Below are positions 7,951 through 15,769 of a stretch of 24,801 nt of DNA, in pieces. A program made the translations under genes and the position numbers. The DNA is from an uncultured Collinsella sp. (GTDB lineage: Bacteria > Actinomycetota > Coriobacteriia > Coriobacteriales > Coriobacteriaceae): NCBI GenBank assembly GCA_905213265.1, contig CAJMHR010000034.1, positions 1 through 24,801 on the forward strand. The letters are read 5' to 3'. How positions within the stretch are numbered: position 1 is the first letter of the stretch; each line of letters starts with the position of its first letter. The notes beneath the pieces are model-generated. The model ran no database searches and was not told the DNA's origin. It was given only the letters and a program-made list of their open reading frames with translations.

Positions 7951-9192
7951 ATGGGACTCTTGAGAGCTGGATTGGGAGCTGCCGGCGGCGTCATGGCCGA
8001 CCAGTGGAAAGAATTTATCTATTGCGAATCGATGCCCGCTGACGTCTTAGCCTGCAAGGGCAGCAAGCGCACCGGCGGTCGCAGCTCCAACACGCGCGGC
8101 GAGGACAACGTTATCTCCAACGGCTCGGTCATCGCCGTCAACGACGGCCAGGGCATGCTCGTGGTGCAAAACGGCAAGATCATCGAGGTTGCGCTGGAGC
8201 CTGGCGAGTTCGTCTTCGACACCGGCAGCGAGCCGAGCGTCTTCAGCGGCAACCTGGGCGATTCCATCAAGGAAACCTTCGCCAATATCGGCAGCCGCTT
8301 TACCTTTGGCGGCGACGCGGGCAAAGACCAGCGCGTCTACTTCATCAACACCAAGGAGATCATCGGCAACAAGTACGGCACCGCCTCGCCTGTGCCCTTC
8401 CGCGTGGTCGACAACAACATTGGTCTGGACGTCGACATCTCCGTACGCTGCAACGGCGAGTATTCGTACCGCATCACCAACCCGCTGTTGTTCTACACCA
8501 ACGTGTGCGGCAACGTGACCGATAGCTACACGCGCGATAAGATCGACAGCCAGCTTAAGTCCGAGCTGCTCACCGCCCTGCAGCCCGCCTTTGCCAAGAT
8601 CTCGGAGATGGGCATCCGCTACAGTGCCATCCCCGGTCACACCACCGAGCTCGCCCGCGCGCTCAACGAGGTCCTCTCGGCCGACTGGCGCGACCTGCGC
8701 GGCGTCGAGATCGTGAGCTTTGGCGTCAACTCCATCGCCGCCTCGCAAGAAGACGAGCAGATGATCAAGGACCTGCAGAAGGCCGCGGTCATGCGCGATC
8801 CCACCATGGCGGCCGCCAACATCGCCAGCGCCCAGAGCGATGCGATGCGCGCAGCAGCCGCCAACCCCAACGGCGCGATGGCTGGCTTTATGGGCATGGG
8901 CATGGCAGGTGGCATGGGTGGCATGAACGCCAGCCAGCTGTTCGCCGCCGGCCAGGCACAGCAGCAGGCTGCCCCACAGCCAGCTCCGGCACCCGCCCCC
9001 GCACCGGCTCCTGCCGCTGCCCCCGCGGCCGGCACGTGGACCTGCAGCTGCGGTGCCACCAACACCGGCAAGTTCTGCCCCGAGTGTGGCAGTCCCGCAC
9101 CCGCCCCGGCACCGGCCAAGTGGTTCTGCCCCAACTGCGGCAGCGAAAACGGCGGCAAGTTCTGCAGCAACTGCGGAACGCCCAGGCCCTAA
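7951..9192 (+). CDS. SPFH-domain protein with C-terminal double zinc ribbon (YdjI-like)
   Basis: The first 300 or so of 413 residues match the SPFH/'virion core protein-like' family: an N-terminal short amphipathic stretch (MGLLRAGLGAAGGV), the WKEFIYCESMPADVLACKG segment, and YFINTKEIIGNKYGT. These proteins form membrane-associated scaffolds of the stomatin/flotillin type. A Met/Gly-rich patch (about 300-325) and an Ala/Pro/Gln linker lead to two zinc ribbons (C365, C367, C376, C379 and C393, C396, C405, C408). ATG 7951 follows GAAAGGAAGATCACC. The gap to the upstream gene is 48 bases. The ribbons echo those in the two upstream proteins, hinting at a shared assembly; function remains inferred. 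Confidence 0.87.
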   Translation: MGLLRAGLGAAGGVMADQWKEFIYCESMPADVLACKGSKRTGGRSSNTRGEDNVISNGSVIAVNDGQGMLVVQNGKIIEVALEPGEFVFDTGSEPSVFSGNLGDSIKETFANIGSRFTFGGDAGKDQRVYFINTKEIIGNKYGTASPVPFRVVDNNIGLDVDISVRCNGEYSYRITNPLLFYTNVCGNVTDSYTRDKIDSQLKSELLTALQPAFAKISEMGIRYSAIPGHTTELARALNEVLSADWRDLRGVEIVSFGVNSIAASQEDEQMIKDLQKAAVMRDPTMAAANIASAQSDAMRAAAANPNGAMAGFMGMGMAGGMGGMNASQLFAAGQAQQQAAPQPAPAPAPAPAPAAAPAAGTWTCSCGATNTGKFCPECGSPAPAPAPAKWFCPNCGSENGGKFCSNCGTPRP

Positions 9193-9211
9193 CCCCTCTA
9201 TCTGGTAATTG

Positions 9212-9233
9212 GCGGGGGGTCCGCCACCCCCGC
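9212..9233 (+). terminator. GC-rich hairpin between SPFH and lipoprotein genes
   Basis: GCGGGGG (9212-9218) and CCCCCGC (9227-9233) form a 7-bp stem, followed only by ATTTGCTT. It may attenuate transcription or mark an RNA end between the SPFH gene and the lipoprotein gene. No strong T-run, so the effect is uncertain. Confidence 0.4.
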
Positions 9234-9272
9234 ATTTGCTTCTATGGGTTTCGTTCGATAAAGGAGGACACC

Positions 9273-10115
9273 ATGAAGACAACGTTCAAAAAGTCCGTAC
9301 TCGCATTTCTGACATGCGTTCTGGCGCTCGCCTTTGCCCTGACGGGCTGCAGCGGCGGCGGCAAAGACCCCAAGGCCAACTTCGTCGGCAGCTGGCAGTA
9401 CTCGGGTGGAACCTTGGATGGCGAAGAGCTCACCGATGAGTACATGGATATGCTCAAGGAGTGGGGCCTCAACTGCGTCCTGATCCTCGACGAGGACGGC
9501 ACAGGCGTCCTCGATATGTTCCTTGAGGTCGCCGACCTGAAATGGGAGGCCAAGGACGCCACCACCGCAACCGTCACCGCCGAAGATGAATCGCACGATC
9601 TGAAGCTCAAGGACGACAAGCTCGTCCTGGAGGTGGACGGCGACAAGCTCATCTTCACCAAGTCCGACAAGGACCTGTCCGGTACGGTGAAGAAGGATCG
9701 CGAGGCGGCCGAGAAGGAAGAGGAGATCGATGAGGCCGTCGAAGACGACGATGTCCAGAGTGTCGAAATCTCCCCCGCCGTCACCGTCGCCGATGACGAT
9801 CTGTGCACCATCACCATCACCGAGAAGTTCAAGGACGACTGGGGCGACATCGGCTTTGTCGTCAACATCACCAACAAGAGCGACAAGGACCTGACCTTCT
9901 ACGCTCCTTCCGGCAAGACCAACGTCAACGGCACCATGAAGGAACCCTGGTTCTCGGCTCACCTGATGCCCGGCACCAACGCCACCGAGGAATTCACGTT
10001 CTCGAACGGCGAGCTTGACAGCCTTGACGACCTGGTCAATACGACCATCGGCATCGATGCCTACCTGACCGATTCCTACGAGGACGTCGCCTCCTACAGC
10101 GCAACCATCGCGTAA
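9273..10115 (+). CDS. Secreted lipoprotein, function unknown
   Basis: The 280-residue product has a lipoprotein signal peptide: basic MKTTFKK, a hydrophobic core, then the lipobox LTGC with Cys26 as the lipidated residue. The mature part has a first domain (about 33-140) beginning FVGSWQYSGGTLDG, similar in style to lipocalin-like/DUF-type lipoproteins. A strongly acidic linker (about 145-165) follows, then a predicted beta-sandwich domain (about 170-280; VVNITNKSDKDLTFYAPSG) resembling extracellular DUF4352/DUF5067-like folds. The start follows AAAGGAGGACACC. It comes 80 bases after the SPFH gene, with a GC-rich hairpin between, so it may be read with the operon at a lower level or separately. 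Fold assignments are by eye. Confidence 0.8.
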   Translation: MKTTFKKSVLAFLTCVLALAFALTGCSGGGKDPKANFVGSWQYSGGTLDGEELTDEYMDMLKEWGLNCVLILDEDGTGVLDMFLEVADLKWEAKDATTATVTAEDESHDLKLKDDKLVLEVDGDKLIFTKSDKDLSGTVKKDREAAEKEEEIDEAVEDDDVQSVEISPAVTVADDDLCTITITEKFKDDWGDIGFVVNITNKSDKDLTFYAPSGKTNVNGTMKEPWFSAHLMPGTNATEEFTFSNGELDSLDDLVNTTIGIDAYLTDSYEDVASYSATIA

Positions 10116-10163
10116 CGGCAGACACCGACAGCCGCGGATTGGCGGACACATCCACGCACACCA

Positions 10164-10198
10164 GGCGGGACCGCAGGAGTTGATCCTGCGGCCCCGCC
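10164..10198. terminator. Convergent terminator hairpin
   Basis: A 15-bp stem with one mismatch (10164-10178 pairing with 10184-10198, loop GTTGA) lies between the convergent lipoprotein and response-regulator genes. On the plus strand only a short T3 follows. It likely ends transcription from one or both sides. Confidence 0.65.
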
Positions 10199-10223
10199 GC
10201 TTTATGCCGATGCGTAACGAGCG

Positions 10224-10844
10224 CTAGCGCTCCATGTTGGGAACGATGCTGCCCTCCGTTACTGCGCGCACGGCCAAGCGCATGATGTTGTCGTAGCCGG
10301 TCTTATTGAGAATCTCCGAGATGCGGCGTTTGATGGTGCCCTCGCTCATAAACAGCTCGGCCGCGATCTCGCGACGGCTCTTGCCCTCGCAGGCAAGGCG
10401 CAAAATCGACAGCTCTACATCGTCGAGGGCCGCCGTGCCCGAGAAGATGCTCTCGGGCGGCTTGGGAAACGTGCAGTAACCCGCCAACGTGGAGCGCATC
10501 ACGGCGAAAAGCTCGTCGATACCGACGTTCTTGTACACAAAGCTGTCGACGCCCGCCTCGCGCGCCTGGTCCACAAAGGTGATTTCGGGCATACCAGTCA
10601 TGATAATGACGCGGCACTCGGGCAGTTGTTCTTTGATGCGCGCCGCCGCCACGATGCCGTTGGAATCATGCTCGGTGCATACGTCCATCAGTATCATGTC
10701 CGGGCGCTCCTTAAGCACAACGTCCAAGGCATCCGAGGCGTCGGCGATCGCGGCAACAACCGTCATGTCGGGCTGGTCACCGACGGAGCGCGCGAGGCTC
10801 TCGCGCAAGATAGCCTGGTCTTCGACGATTAACACGCGAATCAT
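10224..10844 (-). CDS. NarL/LuxR-family response regulator
   Basis: The 206-residue protein has a receiver domain with acidic E8-D9, phospho-acceptor Asp54 in ILMDV, switch Thr83 (IIMTG) and Lys105 (FVYKN). The C-terminal LuxR/GerE helix-turn-helix (about 143-200) contains LSILRLACEGKSRREIAAEL and SEGTIKRRISEILNKTG. Its ATG overlaps the stop of the upstream histidine kinase by four bases (ATGA), and AAAGGAGAAGTTC precedes it. It is the output of a HisKA_3-type two-component pair. Targets cannot be read from the sequence; no repeated operator was recognised. Confidence 0.93.
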   Translation of the reverse strand: MIRVLIVEDQAILRESLARSVGDQPDMTVVAAIADASDALDVVLKERPDMILMDVCTEHDSNGIVAAARIKEQLPECRVIIMTGMPEITFVDQAREAGVDSFVYKNVGIDELFAVMRSTLAGYCTFPKPPESIFSGTAALDDVELSILRLACEGKSRREIAAELFMSEGTIKRRISEILNKTGYDNIMRLAVRAVTEGSIVPNMER

Positions 10845-12340
10845 GAACTTCTCCTTTGGACCGTGGCGCTGGAGGCGAGCGGGATGGACACCGTAAGCGT
10901 GAAGGGCGGGGCGGTGTGGACTTCCAGGCTGCCGCCCAGATTCTGTGCGACATGCCTCATACCTGGGATACCCGTTCCCTCGCGATACGATACGGGTGCA
11001 GGCGCTCCGTCGTTAGAAACGACCATCCGCGCGACAGCGCCGTCTTCCATCCCCTCCTGCCACAGGCGCACATGGACCTGATGGGCCTGTGCATGCTTGG
11101 TGGCATTGGTCGAGGCTTCGCGGATAATCTGCAGAAAGGCTGCGGCGACACGCGCGTCGCTTGGCAGCTCGCCCTCCACATCGATCTGCACGCTCACCAG
11201 GCCAAAGGCATGGACGATATCGCCCAGTTGTTCTGCCGGTTCGGCGTCGCCCCCGCTGCGCAGATCGGCAGCGATTGAGCGCAGCAGCGGGTCAATCTGC
11301 TCGAGCGACTCGTCATCCAGGCGCCCTTCCTCCAGATAACGATGGAGAATGGACAGGCGCTGCCCGATCACGTCGTGCACGCGAGCGCGCATACGCAGAT
11401 AGGCCGCATTGTCAGCAACTTTTTTGACTTCTTCGATCTGGGCTTGGAGCTCTTGGCCCGCAAGCTCAAGCAGGTGGTTGGCTTGCGCTAGGCGATCATG
11501 GGCATGCGCATACTCTGTTACATCCAGACCGATAATGCGCTCGAAGAGGCGGCCCGAAATCATAACGTCATCGTGCACGAACAAGCGAATCTCGGCGGGA
11601 GAAACCTCGACCACAACGCGCGCCTCACCAAAGCGGTCCAGATTAATCCGCACACGGTTCCTGCTGCTTTCGGGCATTTGCATGCTGAGTTTGCGCAGGT
11701 CGTTCCATGTACCGCTTATATCGCCTAGGTCGGTGGGCATATGAAGCTCCACCAGGTTTTTGCGCATGCAGCGGTTCATGAGCAGCGGACGGCCCCTCGG
11801 GTCCAGATACAGGATGCCCACGGGAATCACGTTGATGGTCTCGATCGTCGAGAACATGGTGATATCCTCCTGGCGGTTGCGGACATCCATCAAGAGCGCC
11901 GCGATGGAACGGAACAGGAAGAACGCTCCCTCTGCGATAAGGACAACGGTCCACGCCGAGCCCATGGCAAAAACCACCGGCGGTGTCACGGCGGCAACGA
12001 GCAACAGTTCGGCCAGCATGACGGGGCGACGATAGCGCACCATAAGCACCACGCCGTAGGCAAAGATCACGGCATTGAGCCACAACGCTCCGCCCATTGC
12101 CCTGGCGCAAACGTCAAGCGGCGCCACCAGATATGAGCCAGACGACGCGAACAAGATGAGCGCCGAAATAACTAGGTGAAGCATAAGGCTCGCCTCGTAG
12201 GCACAAATCACCTTACGGTTATAGGACGAGCGGCGCGATGCGATGAGCGGGACGTGGATCGTCTGCAGACACGCAGCCAGGGCAAAGACAACATCGAGCG
12301 CAACGATTTGGGGAAGAATGAGCGAAATCTGCATCGTCAC
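10841..12340 (-). CDS. Membrane sensor histidine kinase (HisKA_3 / HPK7 type)
   Basis: The 499-residue kinase has about five or six membrane helices (residues 5-150). A PAS-like segment follows (about 165-275, with PVGILYLDPRGRPLLMNR), then a coiled-coil linker and the HisKA_3 dimerisation box ARVHDVIGQRLSILHRYL with phospho-acceptor His322. The ATP-binding domain shows the N box REASTNATKHA (about 407-417) and G box GTGIPGM (455-461). It partners the downstream response regulator. The start GTG 12340 overlaps the upstream stop (GTGA); ATG 12334, six bases past GGGTGA, is an equally good start. It lies between a 7TM pseudokinase-like gene and the regulator, so all three are probably translated from one mRNA. 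Confidence 0.92.
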   Translation of the reverse strand: MTMQISLILPQIVALDVVFALAACLQTIHVPLIASRRSSYNRKVICAYEASLMLHLVISALILFASSGSYLVAPLDVCARAMGGALWLNAVIFAYGVVLMVRYRRPVMLAELLLVAAVTPPVVFAMGSAWTVVLIAEGAFFLFRSIAALLMDVRNRQEDITMFSTIETINVIPVGILYLDPRGRPLLMNRCMRKNLVELHMPTDLGDISGTWNDLRKLSMQMPESSRNRVRINLDRFGEARVVVEVSPAEIRLFVHDDVMISGRLFERIIGLDVTEYAHAHDRLAQANHLLELAGQELQAQIEEVKKVADNAAYLRMRARVHDVIGQRLSILHRYLEEGRLDDESLEQIDPLLRSIAADLRSGGDAEPAEQLGDIVHAFGLVSVQIDVEGELPSDARVAAAFLQIIREASTNATKHAQAHQVHVRLWQEGMEDGAVARMVVSNDGAPAPVSYREGTGIPGMRHVAQNLGGSLEVHTAPPFTLTVSIPLASSATVQRRSS

Positions 12341-14220
12341 TCACCCGCCCTCGGCATCAAGACGATCATGCGCAGCTGGCCGGGCTCGCCCTCAAGGCGG
12401 TATGCCACGTTGCGCCCTTGCAGAGCGCTATCGAGCTCTTGCGCAGCGGGCGTCTGCGAAAGATCTGCATCATCGTTGGAAAAAAGCGTGGCGCGTAGCT
12501 CGACACTGCATCGGTCATGGTCGCCCAAGTGATACATAAGCGCCGAATGGTCGGTGGTGTAGGCAAAAAACGCAAAGTCATACACGCAGTCGTACAGGGC
12601 GCTTACCGTACTGGCGTGCAACGGGCGCCGTATGGCGATAATCGAGGCGCAATCGATATCGATGGTGCGCAGGTCGCTTGCGAGCTCGTTGGCAATGAGC
12701 TGAATGCGGTCACGATCAAAACCGCTCTCCCCGTGCTGTGCCAACGTGAGCGACCCCTTGCGCTTGCAATAGGCGACGAGCATCTTGGCGCGCTGCAGCA
12801 TGCGGTAACGCTCGTGCGAAGACGATTCATCGGTCAACGGCGGCAGCGAGCTCAGCAGGTCGTACATCCCTTCGAGCGCGCGGGCAAGCGCCTGGTCCAC
12901 GTCTTGAACCAGCAAGGTCTCGGCCTCTTGATCTGCCAGGTGCGTCTTAAGGTCGTAGTCGGCAGCGAGCAGCTCGTTTTGACGCTGCAGCTCCATGCGA
13001 CGGTGTGCCAGTTCACGGTTAAGCTCGTTGAGATCCGACACGTCTTGGGCAAGCAGGGCCGATCCACCCAGCAGTGGAAAGGCTCGGTACATTACATCGG
13101 GATTGGACTCCACGGCAAAGGCATGGGCATGCCCGTGTTCCTGGGCTCGCAGCTCTTCGCACACGCCTACCGGCATTGGCTTTGACACTGGCGTGGCATA
13201 GACTTCCTGCAGGTCGCGCGTTAGAACTTTGAGGTCGAGCGGCAAGGTGTCGAAGATGCCGGCGATGTCGTGATATGACGGAATGACACCGCAATCGAGA
13301 CAGATTTCCATCGCCACCACGCACAAGACGCAATAGACGAGCGAGAAGTTGAGCCTCCATGCCCAGGGCACGCGCAACGCATACGAGATGGCAAAGAATG
13401 CGCCGCCCAGCAGCACGAGCGCCGCCGTGCCCGAGAAACGTTGGATGCGAAAGGACGAGGACCGGCCCACCAGGATAAAAAAGGCCACAAAGTTAAAGGC
13501 CGTCCACACGAGGACGGCGAAATAACCCCAGCCGTACGTGTAATCGTTGCTCCAGGTGTCGCTTGTACGGTCAAAGTGGAAGACCTGCTGGTGAAAATCG
13601 TTGGTGAGCACAAATCCGATAAGCAGGATAGCCATAATCCACAGCGCAGCGCAGTAGCGGCGACCCAGGCGGTGTTGCTCCAGGCCCGCAAGGCGCAGAC
13701 CACACAACTGGTAGAGCAGCGGAATGAGCGTCATGGGCACGTAGTACAGGTACCACAGCACGGTGGCATAGAACGGCGTGAACGACTTGTACTTGAGAAT
13801 GACTTCGATCATCCACAGGGCGCAGATGGTGGCGATGGCAACAAGACGGCGGCGCAACACATAGTCCAAACAGCGCAGATAGACCGATACGCCCCAGATC
13901 GAAAATATAATTGCGGCGACAAGCAGCGGGAGAGAGCTCGAGTGGGCGAGCGCATCCACGACCTCTTCGGACACCTCGCTATAGGCGGGCACGGCGTTAG
14001 AAAGTTTGGGGTCGAAGGCGAACAGCGCCGGCAAGACTGCCAAAAGCATGAGGAACAGCGCAGTGATGACGCCGGCGATAGCAAAGACGCGGTGGCGGTA
14101 CATCCGATGTGTTATGCCAACAAGGAATCGCGGCATGGCGAAGAGCCTGCCACCCCTGGGATCCGCCACGGGTGCGGATCGGGCGGCCGCGTGGCCGATA
14201 TGTCGCTCGCGGGTACCCAT
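12337..14220 (-). CDS. 7TM sensor protein with degenerate histidine-kinase-like C-terminus
   Basis: From ATG 14220 (AAAGGGAC just upstream) this is 627 residues. About seven membrane helices occupy residues 40-330, in the pattern of the 7TM histidine-kinase N-terminal domain (YYVPMTLIPLLYQLCGLRL). A PAS-like segment (VESNPDVMYRAFPLLGGSAL) and a long coiled coil (ELNRELAHRRMELQRQNELL) follow, then a helical bundle (RYRMLQRAKMLVAYCKRKG). The last part has the layout of an ATPase domain but lacks readable phospho-acceptor His, N box and glycine-rich boxes. It is best read as a pseudokinase or accessory sensor for the kinase whose start overlaps its stop by four bases. The open frame runs on to 14466, through the repeat; starts at 14136 or 14103 are also possible. 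Confidence 0.75.
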   Translation of the reverse strand: MGTRERHIGHAAARSAPVADPRGGRLFAMPRFLVGITHRMYRHRVFAIAGVITALFLMLLAVLPALFAFDPKLSNAVPAYSEVSEEVVDALAHSSSLPLLVAAIIFSIWGVSVYLRCLDYVLRRRLVAIATICALWMIEVILKYKSFTPFYATVLWYLYYVPMTLIPLLYQLCGLRLAGLEQHRLGRRYCAALWIMAILLIGFVLTNDFHQQVFHFDRTSDTWSNDYTYGWGYFAVLVWTAFNFVAFFILVGRSSSFRIQRFSGTAALVLLGGAFFAISYALRVPWAWRLNFSLVYCVLCVVAMEICLDCGVIPSYHDIAGIFDTLPLDLKVLTRDLQEVYATPVSKPMPVGVCEELRAQEHGHAHAFAVESNPDVMYRAFPLLGGSALLAQDVSDLNELNRELAHRRMELQRQNELLAADYDLKTHLADQEAETLLVQDVDQALARALEGMYDLLSSLPPLTDESSSHERYRMLQRAKMLVAYCKRKGSLTLAQHGESGFDRDRIQLIANELASDLRTIDIDCASIIAIRRPLHASTVSALYDCVYDFAFFAYTTDHSALMYHLGDHDRCSVELRATLFSNDDADLSQTPAAQELDSALQGRNVAYRLEGEPGQLRMIVLMPRAGE

Positions 14221-14333
14221 AGTCCCTTTAGTGTACCGACAGATGGGTCGAAAAAGCGGGCCGCATGTCCCAAAATCCGCAGACGGCAAGGCGCCCGGCA
14301 GCCTCCCCCGTCTGGCACTTCCCGATATCCGCC

Positions 14334-14384
14334 CGCCCCAAACCACCGCAAAGGAGACAGGCACCTTTGTGGTGGTTTGGGGCG
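14334..14384. repeat. GTGCCTGTCCCC hairpin repeat, copy 3 (inverted)
   Basis: Two 21-base arms (14334-14354 and 14364-14384) are complementary except at one position. They enclose AGACAGGCA, the reverse complement of the loop in copies 1 and 2 with one change. It begins six bases past the DUF4867 stop codon, between that gene and the sensor operon, and may help end transcription. Bases 14221-14333 hold no gene I recognise; a promoter for the sensor operon should lie there, but only a weak TACACT box was seen. Confidence 0.85.
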
Positions 14385-14389
14385 ATGCG

Positions 14390-15034
14390 CTAGTCCACGG
14401 TGATGTCGAGATTTTTGCCGATGAGGCCAACGTAGCCGCCTTCGGCTGCCTTGGGGCTGTCAGCATGGCAGAGGACCCACTTGTCGGCCTTCCAGTAGCA
14501 GTAGCTGTCGCCGGCCGCAGGCATGTCGGCCGCGGCCTCGGGGCGCGGGCCGTTGGTGCCGGCGGGCAGCGCCACCATCACCTGGAAGCCACCGTCGTCG
14601 ACCATGCACGGCGTGTAGTGGAGCGTGGTGTTGAAGGCTTCGACGACCGTACCCGCCGGCACGCGAAACGCCTTGACGCACGCGGTGTCGAGCTTGCCGT
14701 CCTCGATCTCCCAGCGATGCGCCACGAGCAGGATAAAGTCGCGAGCGCCCAAGTTGAATTCGCTCGCGCGGTGATACTCCAGGCAGTTGAGTCGTGTATT
14801 GTGGCCGTTGCACCAGCCGAGCTGGAAGGGACGGCCACCAAACATGAGAAAGCCAAGCTTGTCGGCATCCTTGACGTCCTCGAGCTCCGGCGCACTCGCA
14901 ACGTACTTGCTGCCCTCGGGAATGGGCGTGGCAGAGAGCGCCTCGAGCACGGGCGACGTAAGCTCGGACGGAACGTTATCCCAAACGTTGCCATAGGACT
15001 TGAACTCGGGATCGTTGACAGAGTAGATATGCAT
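14390..15034 (-). CDS. DUF4867 family protein
   Basis: The 214-residue protein starts MHIYSVNDPEFKSYG, the opening typical of DUF4867 proteins, which are predicted cupin-like. Other visible landmarks are LGFLMFGGRPFQLGWCNGHN near residue 65, the DFILLVAHRWEIEDG stretch, and AGTVVEAFNTTLHYTPC, a beta-rich pattern with clustered His/Glu residues as in ureidoglycolate-lyase-like or sugar-binding cupins. ATG 15034 follows CAGGAGCGAAC; the open frame reaches 15136, but this start aligns with the family. A good promoter lies just upstream (15069-15097). DUF4867 is often found with sugar-use genes as far as I recall, so a carbohydrate role is likely, but the substrate is unknown. LuxS lies upstream beyond a strong terminator. 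Confidence 0.8.
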   Translation of the reverse strand: MHIYSVNDPEFKSYGNVWDNVPSELTSPVLEALSATPIPEGSKYVASAPELEDVKDADKLGFLMFGGRPFQLGWCNGHNTRLNCLEYHRASEFNLGARDFILLVAHRWEIEDGKLDTACVKAFRVPAGTVVEAFNTTLHYTPCMVDDGGFQVMVALPAGTNGPRPEAAADMPAAGDSYCYWKADKWVLCHADSPKAAEGGYVGLIGKNLDITVD

Positions 15035-15062
15035 GTTCGCTCCTGTTCGTTTATGTGACAGT

Positions 15063-15097
15063 ATGAACATTCTAGAACAAACATAAGCGATTTTAAA
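15063..15097 (-). promoter_or_regulatory. Promoter and possible operator of the DUF4867 gene
   Basis: On the minus strand, TTTAAA (15092-15097), a 17-base spacer and TAGAAT (15069-15074, 5 of 6 matches) form a credible sigma-70 promoter. The motif ATGTTCATA overlaps the start region, and TTATGT / ACATAA form a spaced inverted repeat around the -10 box. A repressor site is plausible. The same TATGTTCAT core recurs in the dyad at 20485-20512. Confidence 0.55.
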
Positions 15098-15118
15098 CAC
15101 TCGTCCCGACCACTCAGC

Positions 15119-15149
15119 AAAAAGGCGCCCCCGCACAAGCGAAGGCGCC
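15119..15149 (-). terminator. Rho-independent terminator of luxS
   Basis: On the minus strand an 11-bp stem (15139-15149 with 15124-15134, two G-U pairs, TTGT loop) is followed directly by T5. It lies 30 bases past the luxS stop codon and insulates luxS from the DUF4867 gene. Confidence 0.9.
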
Positions 15150-15178
15150 CAATGCGCGCGTTTTGGGCGATAAAGCCC

Positions 15179-15667
15179 TTACGCCTGCTGATAGTGCAGG
15201 TGCTTCTCGTCGATATCGGCCAGGTCGCGGTCGAGGTAGCGGCGCGCAAGCCAGTTGGCCATGGGGAGGTTCTGGTCCAGGTAGTTACCGCACTCCTCGG
15301 GAGCGGCACCGGGGACATCGCCCTCAAAGCCGGCGACAAACTCGAACAGCTCACGCACGAGCGGCAGGATCTCCTCGCTCGTCACCTCGCCAAACACAAC
15401 CAGGTAAAAGCCCGTGCGGCAGCCCATGGGGCCAAAGTAGACAATGCGGCCCGACCACTCGGCATGATTGCGAAGGAACGTCGCGCCCAGGTGCTCGATG
15501 GTGTGGCACTCGGCCGTGTTCATGACCGGCTCCTTGTTGGGCGTGGTCAGGCGCAGGTCAAAGGTGGTGACGGCGGCCCCGGTCGCCGGATCGCGGTCGA
15601 TGCGGCTCACATACACGCCGGGCTCAAGCAACAGATGGTCAACGGAAAAGCTCGCAATGCGCTCCAT
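15179..15667 (-). CDS. luxS: S-ribosylhomocysteine lyase (AI-2 synthesis)
   Basis: LuxS splits S-ribosylhomocysteine into homocysteine and DPD, the precursor of autoinducer-2, as part of the activated methyl cycle. The 162-residue protein has the metal site His55 and His59 in ECHTIEHLGATFLRN and Cys126 in EECGNY. The GPMGCRTGFYL segment carries the conserved catalytic Cys83. Length and motifs are those of a complete, active enzyme. ATG 15667 follows GAGAGGATCTGCC. It is read in the same direction as the ribokinase/nucleoside hydrolase genes but is separated from them by a hairpin-rich stretch of 102 bases. A strong terminator follows it. Confidence 0.97.
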   Translation of the reverse strand: MERIASFSVDHLLLEPGVYVSRIDRDPATGAAVTTFDLRLTTPNKEPVMNTAECHTIEHLGATFLRNHAEWSGRIVYFGPMGCRTGFYLVVFGEVTSEEILPLVRELFEFVAGFEGDVPGAAPEECGNYLDQNLPMANWLARRYLDRDLADIDEKHLHYQQA

Positions 15668-15689
15668 GGCAGATCCTCTCGGTAGTCAA

Positions 15690-15761
15690 TTTGGGACGGG
15701 CTCTTTTAGCTGGTTCGAATGGTCGCACCAATCATAACAGTCAAAAAAGCCCCGTCCCAAA
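15690..15761. repeat. 72-base inverted repeat between nucleoside hydrolase and luxS
   Basis: TTGGGACGGG (15691-15700) pairs with CCCGTCCCAA (15751-15760). Pairing continues inward with CTCTTTT against AAAAAAGC around a one-base bulge, leaving a loop of roughly 35 bases. It lies downstream of the nucleoside hydrolase and upstream of luxS. The T-rich side of the arm is inside the loop, so it is not a classical terminator; it may be a small palindromic element or a processing signal. Confidence 0.6.
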
Positions 15762-15769
15762 AAGACAAC

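Noticed and set aside
8950..9030. Tandem repeat DNA in the SPFH gene (Ala/Pro codons)
   Set aside because: It encodes a simple Ala/Pro linker between domains and has no sign of a separate repeat element.
8047..9282. Long minus-strand frame opposite the SPFH gene
   Set aside because: Low-complexity Gly/Ala/His product arising from the GC-rich opposite strand; the plus-strand gene has family motifs and a ribosome site.
15711..15732. tRNA-like stretch GGTTCGAAT ... ACCA
   Set aside because: It resembles a T-loop and CCA-like end, but the T-arm stem does not pair and no acceptor or anticodon arm is present.
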